From Canna indica (lineage: Eukaryota; Streptophyta; Magnoliopsida; Zingiberales; Cannaceae), in assembly GCA_034359265.1 (NCBI GenBank), contig CP136891.1, forward strand, positions 9,500,501 through 9,564,500: DNA of 64,000 bases, given 5' to 3'. Under the pieces are notes generated by a model that was given only the letters and a program-made list of their open reading frames with translations, was not told the origin of the DNA and did no database searches. A program made the position numbers and the translations under genes. Numbering within the stretch: position 1 is the first letter of the stretch; every line of letters starts with the position of its first letter. Positions 12,312 to 23,226 of this stretch are shown here, piece after piece.

Positions 12312-13889
12312 TGCTTTTGACAACTAAAAATTTAATTATTGTTAAGATTTCTATTAGTTCGCTGTAGAGTATCAATTCTTTTATGCAATTTCCTCCAGCT
12401 ATTGAATGAAGAAATTCCAAACAAAAACTATTCCTGCTTCCGTAATTTCACATATGAAGTTGCTACAGGAACTACAAGTGTCATCTCCCTTTCCTTTTCT
12501 CTACCAAAAGGTTACATTATAGGAGAGACAGAATGACCAAACAAAGCATAGAGAGAGTACTTTTCTCACATCACCCAACCCTTGCTTGGTGATAAGAAGT
12601 ATGCCTGCCTTCCTCTTTCTTTGAAGGAAAAGCTGCTTTCTCTAAAAACATTACAATCATGTGTATCCACACAAAGGCCATCCCATCAGAATCCACTGAT
12701 GGAGGACTCCATGAATCAATGCTGTGGATTTGAAGTAGCCAATTTAAGGTTTTTGATGAAGAATGGAGTTCAGTGTCATTTAAAATATATACATACAGCA
12801 GCTAAAAATCAAGGGCTTTCCAAGGCCCTATATAATTCTTTCCTTATTTCAGGTCTCTTGTTGGTCCTTGAGATTGAGACACATTAAATAAGGCTACCAA
12901 CTTAGTGAGAAGACTGGGACTAAAGTCACTAAACAAAGATTTACTATGTACTAATTAAGTTAATATTTATCTACCTAACATTCTTTAACATTGTAGACAT
13001 GATTCAGTTCAGGAAAAAAAAACATCTGATGAAGACAGCACTTAACTGCTATGTAAAGTAAAATTGAAAGATGTCAGGTTGCATGTGCGCGAATCATTTT
13101 TGTTGATATGATGATTTATTAGTTAATATTTAATTATAATTCTTACATCTCTTTCAACATCTTAATTAATGCCACAATAAAGGTGCATTTATTTTGTCAC
13201 ACCTCTAACTAATACTAGTTTAATCAAATTGTATGCATGTGACTATGTGAGTGAACACGTTTGTGTTAGCCGTACTAAGACATGTTACCTATGATTTTGG
13301 TTCAATCTTTAGTTATAATATTTTGCATGTATTTTTCGACGTGATCTTGTGTATATTATTACGTCTATGTTTTATAATGATCGTATTATAAAATTAATTA
13401 TATATATATATATTTAAAAAAGAATTGGTCGGGTGCACTAGCAAAATACTCTTACTTTCAATTATCATTAATTAATAGACTCTAAATAGTAATTATTATA
13501 ATTTACAGTTTTGTTGGAAGGTTATAGTGTTCGGTTCGATCGTCTTATATTATAAGGAGTAATTTGTTCTTTTGTTTTATTAATTTAATATACAGTTATT
13601 TCAACCGTTCATCGATATCCTAATAAGCAATATACAACCATTGTTTGATATTAATATGCATTCTTTCAATAGTTATTTCTCATTGAGCTTTTTACCCGTA
13701 ATTATAAGTTCCAAAATGACAAATATCTCAAATGCAAAAAAGAGGATAAAAAAATGGAACCAACTTTGGTTCTATATTCTTAATATCATTATTGTATGTT
13801 ATTTTAACAAACACATAATATTATTCTGTTTTGACGAACATATATTGAACATACACAAAAAAAAATTGAGCCACTTTATTTTCTATCCT
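12312..13889. other. Gene-free spacer
   Basis: No supported gene. The stretch 12966-13055 resembles 22192-22290 (shared CATTCTTTAACATT, CAGTTCA, CATCTRATGAARACA), which suggests an old repeat. The ORF at 13641-14012 is low-complexity and has no conserved feature. Confidence 0.35.
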
Positions 13890-14132
13890 CTCTTATTTTT
13901 CATGTGGGTGCCTTGTGAGAGGACCATCACCACCAATTTCGATAGACAAAAACACATACTCCTATCTTATTTTACATATCGTCACGGATGGATAAACGAG
14001 TCAACATTATAGACACATAGAGCTATCACACAAAGTGGAAAATTCACACTAGGTTATCATACTGGGATTTGAACTCATACCTCTAGAAGATATACAAGAT
14101 ATTATAATCAACTGTACTACTCACGGTTGGCC
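13890..14132 (-). mobile_element. Possible tRNA-derived SINE remnant
   Basis: On the minus strand, GAGTTCAAATCCCAG (14062-14076) matches a Pol III B box. GTACAGTTGATTATA, about 40 bp upstream, is an acceptable A box. The spacing fits a tRNA-derived SINE head, followed by about 170 bp of unrelated body. No target duplication or clear tail was defined. Confidence 0.38.
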
Positions 14133-14439
14133 AATTGTACCATCTTATATTGTAGCTATATTTTTTATAAAAAAAATATATCAGAAAGGAAATATAAATT
14201 CTAAACTGGCTTAGTTATATTTTTGGTCTCCCAAAATATCATATATTTTTTGTTTTGTCTTCTATTTTTAAAAAGTTTTCGTTTAGTCTCTTAAAAATTA
14301 TTTTCGTTTTCGTTTGGTCAATCCGTTAACTTTTCGTTAACTTTTGATGTTAAGTGCCAACATAGAATGCTAACATAGACTAAAGAGAGATCAAATATAA
14401 AAATTAAAATTTTTTAACAGACTAGATGAAAAAAATATA
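14133..14439. repeat. AT-rich repeat-like spacer left of the CACTA nest
   Basis: Contains phrases such as TTTTGGTCTCCCAAAATATC and GTTAACTTTTCGTTAACTTTTGATGTTAA, typical of dispersed plant MITE-type repeats. Borders cannot be fixed. This is the DNA into which the older CACTA element inserted. Confidence 0.3.
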
Positions 14440-15030
14440 CACAACTGAAATAACGAGTATCAGCAACGGCTGGATCCGTTGCTACGCTGTTGCTGAAGAC
14501 CATCAGCAACGGCCAGCAACAGCTCCGCCCGTTGCAACGCAGCCGTTGTAGAAGATCGCGTACCTGATAACTTAACAACGGAACTTAACAGCGGATTTGC
14601 AACGATCGCTCACGCTGTTGTTAATGCTATTATCAGCAACGAGGCGCGACTGTTGCTATTGCTTTTATCAGCAACGATTCTGCAACGGCACGTGGACTAT
14701 TGCGGATATTGCCATCAGCAATGGCTGCCACGCCGTTGCAAAGCCTTTGCTGAAAGACTGTTGCTAAGTCGCTGTTGTTGTTCATCAACAACGGTTTTAA
14801 GTTTGCGGTCCAGGTATTACGATACACTTTCAGCAACAACTTTCACACAGACGATCGTGGGAAGGTCGTTGCTAATGATGTTAACCGACCTATAACTGAG
14901 AAATTTTAAAATAAAAAATTTCCATTGATACATTTATAACCTGATACATAACTCACACACCCATACACATATCCATTCACATACACATCAAAGACACACC
15001 CAAATATACATCAAAATAATTATATTTATA
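14440..15030 (-). mobile_element. Older CACTA relic, 3' end (left part)
   Basis: The relic begins CACAACTGAAA, a decayed form of the CACTACTAGAAA terminus, then carries many GCAACGGC/GTTGC subterminal motifs to about 14880. The last 150 bp (AACTGAGAAATTTT..., CATACACATA...) is the reverse complement of the 3' non-coding sequence inside the younger element (about 21220-21380). The element therefore points leftwards. It continues at 21785 on the other side of the younger insertion. Confidence 0.8.
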
Positions 15031-15048
15031 CACTACTAGAAATTAGGT

Positions 15049-15345
15049 CTTCAGCAACGGCTATCAGCAACGGCCGCTCCAGCCGTTGCTATTTGCAACG
15101 GCGTTCTTACGGTCGCTCGAGCCGTTGCAGATATTTGTATCTGCAACGGCGTTCTAACGGACACGCGAGCCGTTGCGGATTATTTTAATTATCCGCAATG
15201 GCTTTCTGACGGAAAGGCGAGCCATTGCTGATATTTTAATTATCAACAACGGCTTTCTAACGGACAAGTGAGCCGGCGCTGATGATAACTTATTAGCAAC
15301 GGCGTTCTAACGGGCGAGTGAGCCGTTGCTGATAAGTTTATATAG
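15049..15345. repeat. CACTA left subterminal repeats
   Basis: Many copies of CAACGGC and its complement GCCGTTGC, often as arms of small hairpins such as CAACGGC(GTTCTAACGG...)GCCGTTGC. A mirrored set lies at 21388-21770. In En/Spm these zones bind TNPA; here that is inferred from position and repetition. Confidence 0.8.
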
Positions 15346-15817
15346 GGCACCAGTCGCGCCCGACCCTTCTTCCTCCCGCTGCTGCCGCCGCCGCTCCTGC
15401 TCTCGCCTCTCGCCGCCGTTGCCACTGCTGCCGACGCCGACGATGCCTCTTCCTCCTCCCGCTGCTATCGACTTGTTCAGGTATGCCTCGTCGGCCGGCC
15501 GTCTCTTCCCGTTGCGACCGGCGGGAATTAATCCGACTGAAACCCTATTTCTAGGGTTTCGGCCGGCGACGGTCGGCCGATGGCCGCCGCCGGACCTTGT
15601 ACAGTGGCCGGACAGTATGTCCGGCCACTGTACGCCGGCGCCGGAATCCACCTGACTCCGGCGCCGAAATTTATAAATTTATATATAATTCTTTATTGTT
15701 TTATAATTGTTAATTAATTATTTTATAATTGTTAATTAATTGTTAATTAATTGTTAATTAATTATTTAGATTAATTGTTTAATTTGTTAGATTAATTATT
15801 AGGGTTTAGATTAATTT

Positions 15818-16026
15818 CGGACGCGCGCCGGAAATCGTCCACTTCGGACGCGTGCCGGTATCGTCCACTTCGGACGCGCGCCGGAATCGTCCACTTCGGA
15901 CGCGCGCCGGAATCGTCCACTTCGTACATGCGCCGGTATCGTCCACTTCGGACGCGCGCCGGAATCGTCCACTTCGGACGCGCGCCGGAATCATCCACTT
16001 TGGACGCGCGCCGGAATCGTCCAATA
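15818..16026 (+). repeat. 26-bp GC-rich tandem array
   Basis: Eight head-to-tail copies of a 26-bp unit (CGGACGCGCGCCGGAATCGT plus CCACTT) with few mismatches, in the leader region of the CACTA element upstream of its transposase. It reads as overlapping ORFs on both strands only because the unit lacks stops. No spacers vary, so it is not a CRISPR array. Confidence 0.85.
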
Positions 16027-16240
16027 TGGACTCGAACGGTCTCGAAACATTTAGAAAATAATCATGCATCCGATGAGTTCATATGTTTCACGTACGCATC
16101 GACGAGTCGGATATGATTTAGCAAAACCTTAGATCCGTTCGGGGATTGTATGTTCGTGTAAAAGAAGTAGATGATCTTTTATACGATGTACAATTCTTGA
16201 ATTGTCTCTGATTTGACAATTTGGGAATATAGTTATTTGT

Positions 16241-16412
16241 ACTGCACTTACGTTTTTATTTTAACTGTTAACTAATTATTCTAAATTTCGGCAACATCTC
16301 TCTTGTTCTCTGATATGCGCCCAAATGATATGCGTATTCGGAGAACTATAGGGAGATGCTGCCGAAATTTAGAATAATTAGTTAACAGTTAAAATAAAAA
16401 CGTAAGTGCAGT
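16241..16412. repeat. 60-bp near-perfect inverted repeat upstream of the transposase
   Basis: 16241-16300 (starting ACTGCACTTACGTTTTTATT) and 16353-16412 are reverse complements with one mismatch, around a 52-nt loop that itself can pair (GTTCTC/GAGAAC). A transcript through it would form a long hairpin. Confidence 0.85.
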
Positions 16413-16495
16413 TCAAATAACATAAATCCCGAATGGAATAGGACAATCTCACCTAAAGACATTAACCAAAGAAATTGTCATTGATTGACAGAATC

Positions 16496-19040
16496 ATGTC
16501 GTCTGATCGAAGTTGGATGTACCGACGTCTTGATCGTGAAGCTTTAACGAATGAGTTTCGATTAGGCGTAACGTACTTCCTAAATTTCGCCTATTCGAAT
16601 CAGAATTTTGTTAGCATGGGTGATCAAATCCGATGTCCGTGCCGCATTTGTTCAAATGGACGATTTTTGGATCGGGAGACTATCACTCTGCATCTATATA
16701 CCAAAGGATTTGCACCAAGATATTTTCTATGGACTTGTCACGGGGAGTCACGCGAAGTCGGGACATCGAGCAATCCTGTCGTTCAGACATATGATGAATC
16801 TTCCTCTGCTGGTACTTCTTCATCCAGTCAATGTAATCCCTATAGAACTATGATACTTGATAGTCTCGGGGGTCAATTCCACCTGAATGATAATGTTGAT
16901 CGGCCAGTTCTTCAGACATCAATCCCACCAGATACTACAGCGGTTGATATCACAGAAGTAGGGGCTGCGGTAGAGATTGAATTACCGAATAAAGAAGCTG
17001 TAGAATTTTACGAGATGTTGAAAGCTGCCGATGAACCTTTGTATGAGAATTGTCCTAAATACACTAGGTTTTCAGCAATGACACGGCTCTTAAACATCAA
17101 AGCCGATTGTAATATCAGCGGAGTTGCGTATGATCGGATTGCTGGATTGATTAATGGAATGCTGCCTACTGATAACAAGTTTGAGCTAACTTTTTATAAG
17201 ACTAAAAAGCTAATGAGAAAATTGGGGCTTGGGTACGAAAAAATACACGCGTGCCAAAATAACTGCATTTTATATTATAAAGAAAATGTGCAGTTGGATA
17301 AATGCCTTGTATGTCAACACCCTCGTTACAAGGAGAAGAAATCGGTCCGACAGAAAAATATCTCGTTTAAGGTGCTTTGGTATTTTCCACTAACACCGAG
17401 GCTTCAAAGATTATTCATGTCGGAAAAGACAGCCCCCTACATGAGTTGGCATGCAAGAAGTCGTGATGATACAGTAATGACTCATCCATCTGACAGTGAA
17501 GCATGGAAACATTTGGATACATGTTATCCTTCATTTGCTAGGGATACTAGAAATATCAGATTGGAATTGTGCACAGATGGTTTTAATCCGTTTGGACATT
17601 CTGCAACTCCTTATTCAGTTTGGCCAGTGCTGCTGATAGTTTATAATTTGCTACCGTCAATGTGCATGAAAGATGAATTTATTTATCTTTCGATGATTAT
17701 TCCGGGTCCTAAGGGTCCGCGAAAAGAAATTGACATATTTCTCAGACCCTTGATAGATGAATTGAAAACATTGTAGACTGAGGGAGCTGTCACTTATGAT
17801 TGTCATCGGAAGCAAAACTTCAATTTAAAGGCCGCGGTCTTGTGGACAATCAATGATTTCCCCGCGTACGGCATGTTGTCGGGTTGGAGCACTCACGGCC
17901 GACTCTCTTGTCCGTATTGTATGGAACACTCTAAATCAATCAGTCTTCAGAACGGACGAAAAATCTCATTCTTTGATTGTCATCGTCGATTCCTACCGGT
18001 TAATCATCAGTGTCGAAGGAATCGTAATAAATTTTGTCACTCAGATGGACGACGACGGGGGTGTTCGACATTCAGATGAACGTTTAAATATATTTTGTCA
18101 CTCTGGTCGTGCTTTTGGTTCTCGTCCATCTCGACACTTAAGCGATGAAGAGTATCATTTGACACACTTGTATGTATTACTCAATTGTCCAGAGATTGAA
18201 CAATTCATTGAAATATTTGACATTGAGATGGTGCAAAAATACTCTATTCACAACGATCAAGAATTGGAGAGATTACGGAATCGTGATTTCTCTACTTGGA
18301 TTCAGACTTACAGCAAAGATCACAGAGCTGAAATAGATGAAAGAATATTTGAGTTTGTTAGTAGACCGTCGCGACTTGTGTCGTGCTATAGCGGATATTT
18401 TGTTAACGGGTATAAATTTCACACGATTGAATATTCATTTACAAAGAATACGATGAATGCTGGGGTCTGCGTGAAAGGGACAACCTATGTTGAATGTGAT
18501 ATGGATTTTTATGGACTGGTGGAAGAAGTAATAAAGTTACACTACTTCGGCTTGAAATCAGTGATCCTATTTAGATGTCATTGGTTCGATACAACAGAAA
18601 GGGGCATGAAAGTTCATCCAAAATACAAACTTGTTGAGGTTAATTACAAATCGAAATTGGCAGCAAATGAGCCTTTTATATTGGCATCACAAGCCGAACA
18701 AGTATATTACGCGAAGTATCCGGCTCGAAATAAAGATAGAGCAGATTGGCGTGTAGTCTGTAAGACAAAAGGTAGAGGAAAAATTGATCCGATAGTAGGA
18801 GAAAATAAGTTGATACCTGATATGACACATGGTTTCTATCAAGAAGATGATCCTCCTGCTGTGGATCGTATTATTCCAATACTCGAGGATGCAGACACAA
18901 CGTCAATTCAATTAGAAGTTGAATATGCTGATGATGACGATCATGAAATTAAGGAAGCTGGAGATGAAGAAGATGACGAAGAGGAAGAAGAGGAAGAAGA
19001 AGAAGAATTCGAAGACTATTATTCAGATGATGAGGAATAA
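16496..19040 (+). pseudogene. CACTA transposase (tnp2 family, TNPD-like), decayed
   Basis: The first ATG in context (MSSDRSWMYRR) opens a transposase-associated domain: zinc-binding CPCRIC near residue 45, then H.Y..GF..RYFLWTCHGE. The tnp2 transposase core follows (VCQHPRYKEKK, YFPLTPRLQRLF, CTDGFNPFG, IIPGPKGPRKEIDIFLRPL). A TAG at 17774-17776 interrupts the core right after LKTL, where the family continues in the same frame (FNLKAAVLWTINDFPAYGMLSGW, SCPYCMEHSKSI). Near 18040-18090 the frame changes and roughly a whole DUF4218 region is missing. The text resumes at LSDEEYHLTHLYVLLN and the DUF4216-like VILFRCHWFD, ending in a very acidic tail. The stop, frameshift and internal deletion mean no functional enzyme. 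Confidence 0.88.
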
Positions 19041-19115
19041 TTATAAAGTATATATTTTATTAAATATATCTCTACTATTTATACAATAATCTGATTATAT
19101 GTCTGTTCGACAGAT

Positions 19116-21101
19116 ATGTCTGGTCGTGGTTATCGACGCAGGAGAGCTTCGGAGTCTCCGATCGGTGAGACTCCAGCACTTACTCATGCTGCTGATCCTC
19201 CTGTTGCTGATCCTCATGAGGATGATACTACCGAGGCTAGTACATCCAGACGCAGGCGGCCACGCGGGCCGAACAGGTGGCAGCCTCCACCAGCCACAGA
19301 GTCACGTAGATTGATTAGCGTGATTGGGGAGCGGTAATATATCATGAATTATGAATCATTACAAATTCATTATATCATAATATAATATTAAAATTTATTT
19401 TTGTTGTGCAGGTTCGAGCAAGAAGAAGTGCTGAGGAGCATTTCTTCTACTATTCGACGATACATGCACGGGGCATGACCTACGTGGTCTCACGTGCCTA
19501 GCGAGCACTAGGGCTGTCCACTGTTCGGTTCAAACCGAACCGAACCGAAAAACCGAACCGAAATTTTCGGTTCGGTTCGGTTTCAACCATTGTAGGTTCG
19601 GTTCTTTGACCCGAATCGAAATTTGTATTTCGGTTCGGATTCGATTCCCGGAATTCAGGAACCGACCCGAATCGAAAACTGAATTAATTAAAAAAAATAT
19701 TTTTTTTAATTTTTAACTGAATTAAGTAAATAAGTATTAAATAATTATTTTTAATTTTTAATTTTTAATCAAATTAATTAAAAATTCGGTTTTCGGGTTG
19801 AAAACCGAACCGAACCGAATTATTTCGGTTCGGGTTAAATCGGGTTAGGAAATGTTCGGTTCGAGTTCGGGTTCGGGTTTGGGTAAAGAAAAAAATTCGG
19901 TTTGGCCCAATTCGGTTCGGTTCGGTTCGAACCGAATGGACAGCCCTAGCGAGCACGTCGATATGTTATGGCGCGAGTTTGAGGCACGTATTATTTTTTT
20001 TTTACATGCATGATGATATATTAATATTTGTATTGATATTATTATTTTGCAGGCTCGCTATACATGGGCCGAGGACCAGAGGCCCTTCATTTACGCTGCC
20101 TGGGAGGCTATTTCTCGGGCAAGGTACAACGGGCAGCTGGGGCAGGCTCGGTCCCAGGCGATGGCCCGAGTTGGGACCACTAACATCGCGGAGACTCGGG
20201 GATACGGCCCCGGTTGGATTACTCCGGATATATGGGACCAACTCGTGGGAATATGGTCGACGGATCGATGGCAGGAGGTTTCTCAGAATGCGACTAGAAA
20301 TCGCATGTCGGGGGGAGCAGCGCATGACACCGGCGGCTCTGTTGCATTTGCAGTGCACGCAAACCGTATGGTAAGTATATATTTTAATTATATATTTTAT
20401 TTGTTACTATGTGTACTAATTAATGTATTTGTTTTGTAAATGTAGACGACAGTGTCGGATGACGGGACTGTCCAGCGACCCTCCCCGATGGCGGTGTTTG
20501 AGCGGACTCACCGTTGAGCACATGGGACGGGGGAGTACATCGACAACCGCGCTGCATACATTATGGTAATTATATATATGTTTAAATTATTCATTATATA
20601 TTTATAATTTAAGTTTTATGATAAATATTAAACAAAAAATCAAACTCGAGTAGGAGACCTACAACCAGACGGTGGTGCAGTGCGGGGGTACCCCCGAGGA
20701 CTTAATTTGACGCAGCATCGTGGGTCGAGGCCGCAGGTGGCTGGGACCATGACCGCGTATATGGCTTCGCAGATAGTGGTCATGCGCGAGCCGTACTAGG
20801 GCCACTTGGGGCACCGACCCCTCCAGTCGCTGGTGAGCGACCGTCCACCTCCAGATCCAGTTATGATCATAGTAATAGGATAAGGACACTAGAGGAGACG
20901 GTCGCGCGTCAGACTGAGATGATGGAGCGCTAGAGTCAGATGATGGCGGATATACAATCTATGCTACGCAACATGTCAGGTCATCCCGAAGCAGGCATCT
21001 CTTCGGCATCATCTAATCCATCGTCCTCGAGTCAGTCCACGCCGGTGTACACTCAAGCACTCCAGACCCCGCCATATGATCCAGACCATCATCCATCGTG
21101 A
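19116..21101 (+). pseudogene. Second CACTA gene (TNPA-like, Ptta/En/Spm transposase_24 type), interrupted
   Basis: The first exon 19116-19334 starts MSGRGYRRRRASESP and is rich in R, P and T. A later exon at 20053-20368 has the conserved core of the family (W..LVGIWSTDRWQEVSQNATRNR..., then AHDTGGSVAFAVHA). Further exon pieces near 20446-20568 and 20653 onward carry in-frame stops (for example TGA after ERTHR). A hAT MITE splits the gene at 19509-19948. By analogy the product would bind the subterminal repeats. It is now a relic. Exon borders other than 20053-20368 are approximate. Confidence 0.7.
19509..19948. mobile_element. hAT-type MITE nested in the CACTA element
   Basis: Ends TAGGGCTGTCCA ... 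TGGACAGCCCTA are perfect inverted repeats and are flanked by the 8-bp target duplication GCGAGCAC (19501-19508 and 19949-19956), the hAT signature. The interior is almost all GAACCGAACC/GGTTCGGTT repeats, themselves inverted around an AT-rich centre. No coding capacity. Confidence 0.93.
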
Positions 21102-21784
21102 TCGTGAGATTTTTTGTTTGGATATTGAACTTGTTACTGAGATATTGAACTTGTTTAACTTATTTTGTTTGGATATTGATACTTCAATTTTGCATTTGAA
21201 TTGTTTTTATACTATCGTGGATAATTATCAATATAAATATAATTGTTTTGATGTATATCTTGGTGTGTTTGTGATGTGTGAATGAATGTGTGTATGAGGG
21301 TATGAGTGTGTGAGTTATGTATCAGATAATGTATCAATGTATCAATGAAAATTTGAAATTTTCAATTTTTCTGTTACCAGGTATACATCATCAGCAACGG
21401 CTTTCCCACGGCCGTCCGTGGGAAAGCCGTTGCTAAAAGTGTATCGAAAGCCGTTGCTGATGACCTATAGCAACGGCTTAGCGACGAGATTTCACTAACG
21501 GTGTTGCTACGGACTCAGCGGCCGTTGCTATTAATGTTATCAACAACGGCTCCGGGTCTGTGGCAAAACCGTTGCTGATAATATTTTTAGCGACGGCCCG
21601 AGCGGCCGTTGCTGATAATGTTTTGAGCGACGGCCCGAGCGGCCGTTGCTGCACCGTTGCTAAGTTATCAGCAACGCGAGTTTCTGTCACGGCTCTATTG
21701 CAACGGCTGGGCCGTTGCTGATGCCCTTCAGCAACGGCTCAGCAACAGCATCAGCCGTTGCTGATGCCCATTTTTCTAGTAGTG

Positions 21785-22070
21785 ATAATTATAAATATCC
21801 ACAATACAAAATCAAAACTATCGTGTCAACACGATACAAATTATCAATATCCAAACAAGTCAATCAAGTAACAAGTATCTCCAAGATCACTACGTATTAT
21901 AAAACAAGATCGCTACGACGATGGAGGAAGGTCAGGATCATACGACGGGGTCTGGAGTGCTTGAGTGTACACCGCTGGATTGACCTGTCATCTGTCTCAG
22001 CACATGCATCTCAGCCATCATCTGACTCTGATGAGTCATCATCTCACTTTATCGTGCCATCATAATAATT
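21785..22070 (-). mobile_element. Older CACTA relic, second part (right of the insertion)
   Basis: Read on the minus strand, this piece matches 21040-21230 of the younger element, including TGTACACTCAAGCACTCCAG, the CATCCATCG stop region and GTTTGGATATTGAT. It is thus the 3' end of the TNPA-like gene of a related element in the opposite orientation. Joined in thought with 14440-15030, it shows that the 15031-21784 element inserted into the 3' non-coding part of this relic. The right limit is approximate; the 5' remainder is lost. Confidence 0.8.
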
Positions 22071-23140
22071 TAAAATATAATAATATACTTTTTAATCATT
22101 TAAAGGATAATAATATATAATTATAATAAATCGCTAAAATGTATGATATGTTATATATATTTACATGCAACCGCTCAAAGCGCGGGCTCTCCGCCAGCAT
22201 TCTTTAACATTAATGACATAACTCAGTTCAATTAAAGAAGAGAGAAAAGAAGAGCATCTAATGAAAACAACATTTACCTGCTTGAATTATTTTTGGTACT
22301 TCTTTCCTGAACAAAAGCCTGACACCTTCTTTGTATTCATTCAATATATGATTGATTGCACGAGCTATAACTCGGAGGGCTGTTTTGATAGAAGTCTTAT
22401 TTTAAATAATAAAAAATTAAGGCTAACATTTATATTCATCATTTTGTCTTTTTTTTCTTTTAATAATTTCAGATAATTGTGGTGTGGAAACTTTGTGTAA
22501 GTACATGGCAAGCATGATGATGACAGGGAGATCTCAATGGGCCACTCAGTAATTGCATGGATATGGGAGCAGAGTTAGTTGTAAGAATCATGAAATTATT
22601 ATTTTTAAAAATATTATATATTTAAAAATTAAAATAATTAATTACAGAGTGTCTATGATTTTACCAATAAATCATAAAGTGTTTATGATTTTACTAAATT
22701 TATTTATAAATATTAGCGATTCCAAGCAATGGTCACTAACGTCTGAATCACCCAGAGAATTTTCCAGGGTGATGCGTACTCTCAGGACCCAGTGAGTAGT
22801 GAGTGAAATTTGTAATGGATGTATGCGGACGTACGTAAAAGCCTATCGGCACGGAATCCCGCTCAATGGCGACAACCGCGCAGCCGTGGCCGTGACTGAT
22901 ACGGAGAAAGACTTCGCACGGAATTCTCCCGTGTGCGTTGGCTCAGGTAGCTTTGTCACCGTCAGATTAGAATCTCGCGCTGAACTAAGACATCCATATC
23001 ATCACCCATGTTAAATCCAACGGTTCAGGATACTTTTACACATCGGACTAATATGTATAACCGTTCATCTTCCCTCCTCTTTGTCATTACTGTGCTTTTT
23101 TTAACTCTGTCATGGATTGTTAATGGCTCTCTTCTCCATA
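22071..23140. other. Spacer and promoter region of the finger-protein gene
   Basis: AT-rich to about 22790, then more GC-rich. No supported ORF. 22192-22290 resembles 12966-13055. The last 300 bp should include the promoter of the gene that starts at 23227, but no convincing TATA box could be picked. Confidence 0.35.
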
Positions 23141-23156
23141 CACACACACACACAGC

Positions 23157-23199
<43 letters not shown>
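23141..23199. repeat. (CA)n/(GA)n microsatellite in the 5' UTR
   Basis: A short (AC)n run is followed by about 20 GA repeats, 30-80 bp upstream of the start codon at 23227. GA tracts are common in plant 5' UTRs and are prone to length variation. Confidence 0.9.
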
Positions 23200-23202
<3 letters not shown>

Positions 23203-23226
23203 AGGACATTCAGCAGATCTTGGAAG

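Larger units (their letters stand above)
15031..21784 (+). mobile_element. CACTA (En/Spm-type) transposon, complete ends, decayed genes
   Basis: Starts CACTACTAGAAA at 15031 and ends TTTCTAGTAGTG at 21784, perfect inverse ends, flanked by the 3-bp target duplication ATA (15028-15030 and 21785-21787). Subterminal regions (15049-15345 and 21388-21770) are packed with direct and inverted GCAACGGC/GCCGTTGC motifs, the expected binding sites for the element's own DNA-binding protein. Inside are a tnp2-type transposase gene (16496-19040) and a second, TNPA-like gene (19116-about 21100). Both are damaged, so it is unlikely to move on its own but could be cross-mobilised through its intact ends. Confidence 0.92.

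Noticed and set aside
15307..15655. Overlapping ORFs on both strands in the CACTA left end
   Set aside because: GC-rich leader sequence just inside the subterminal repeats. No family match on either strand.
15818..16026. Regular 26-bp repeats as a possible CRISPR array
   Set aside because: There are no spacers between the units, the units are directly tandem, and the DNA is a plant transposon leader.
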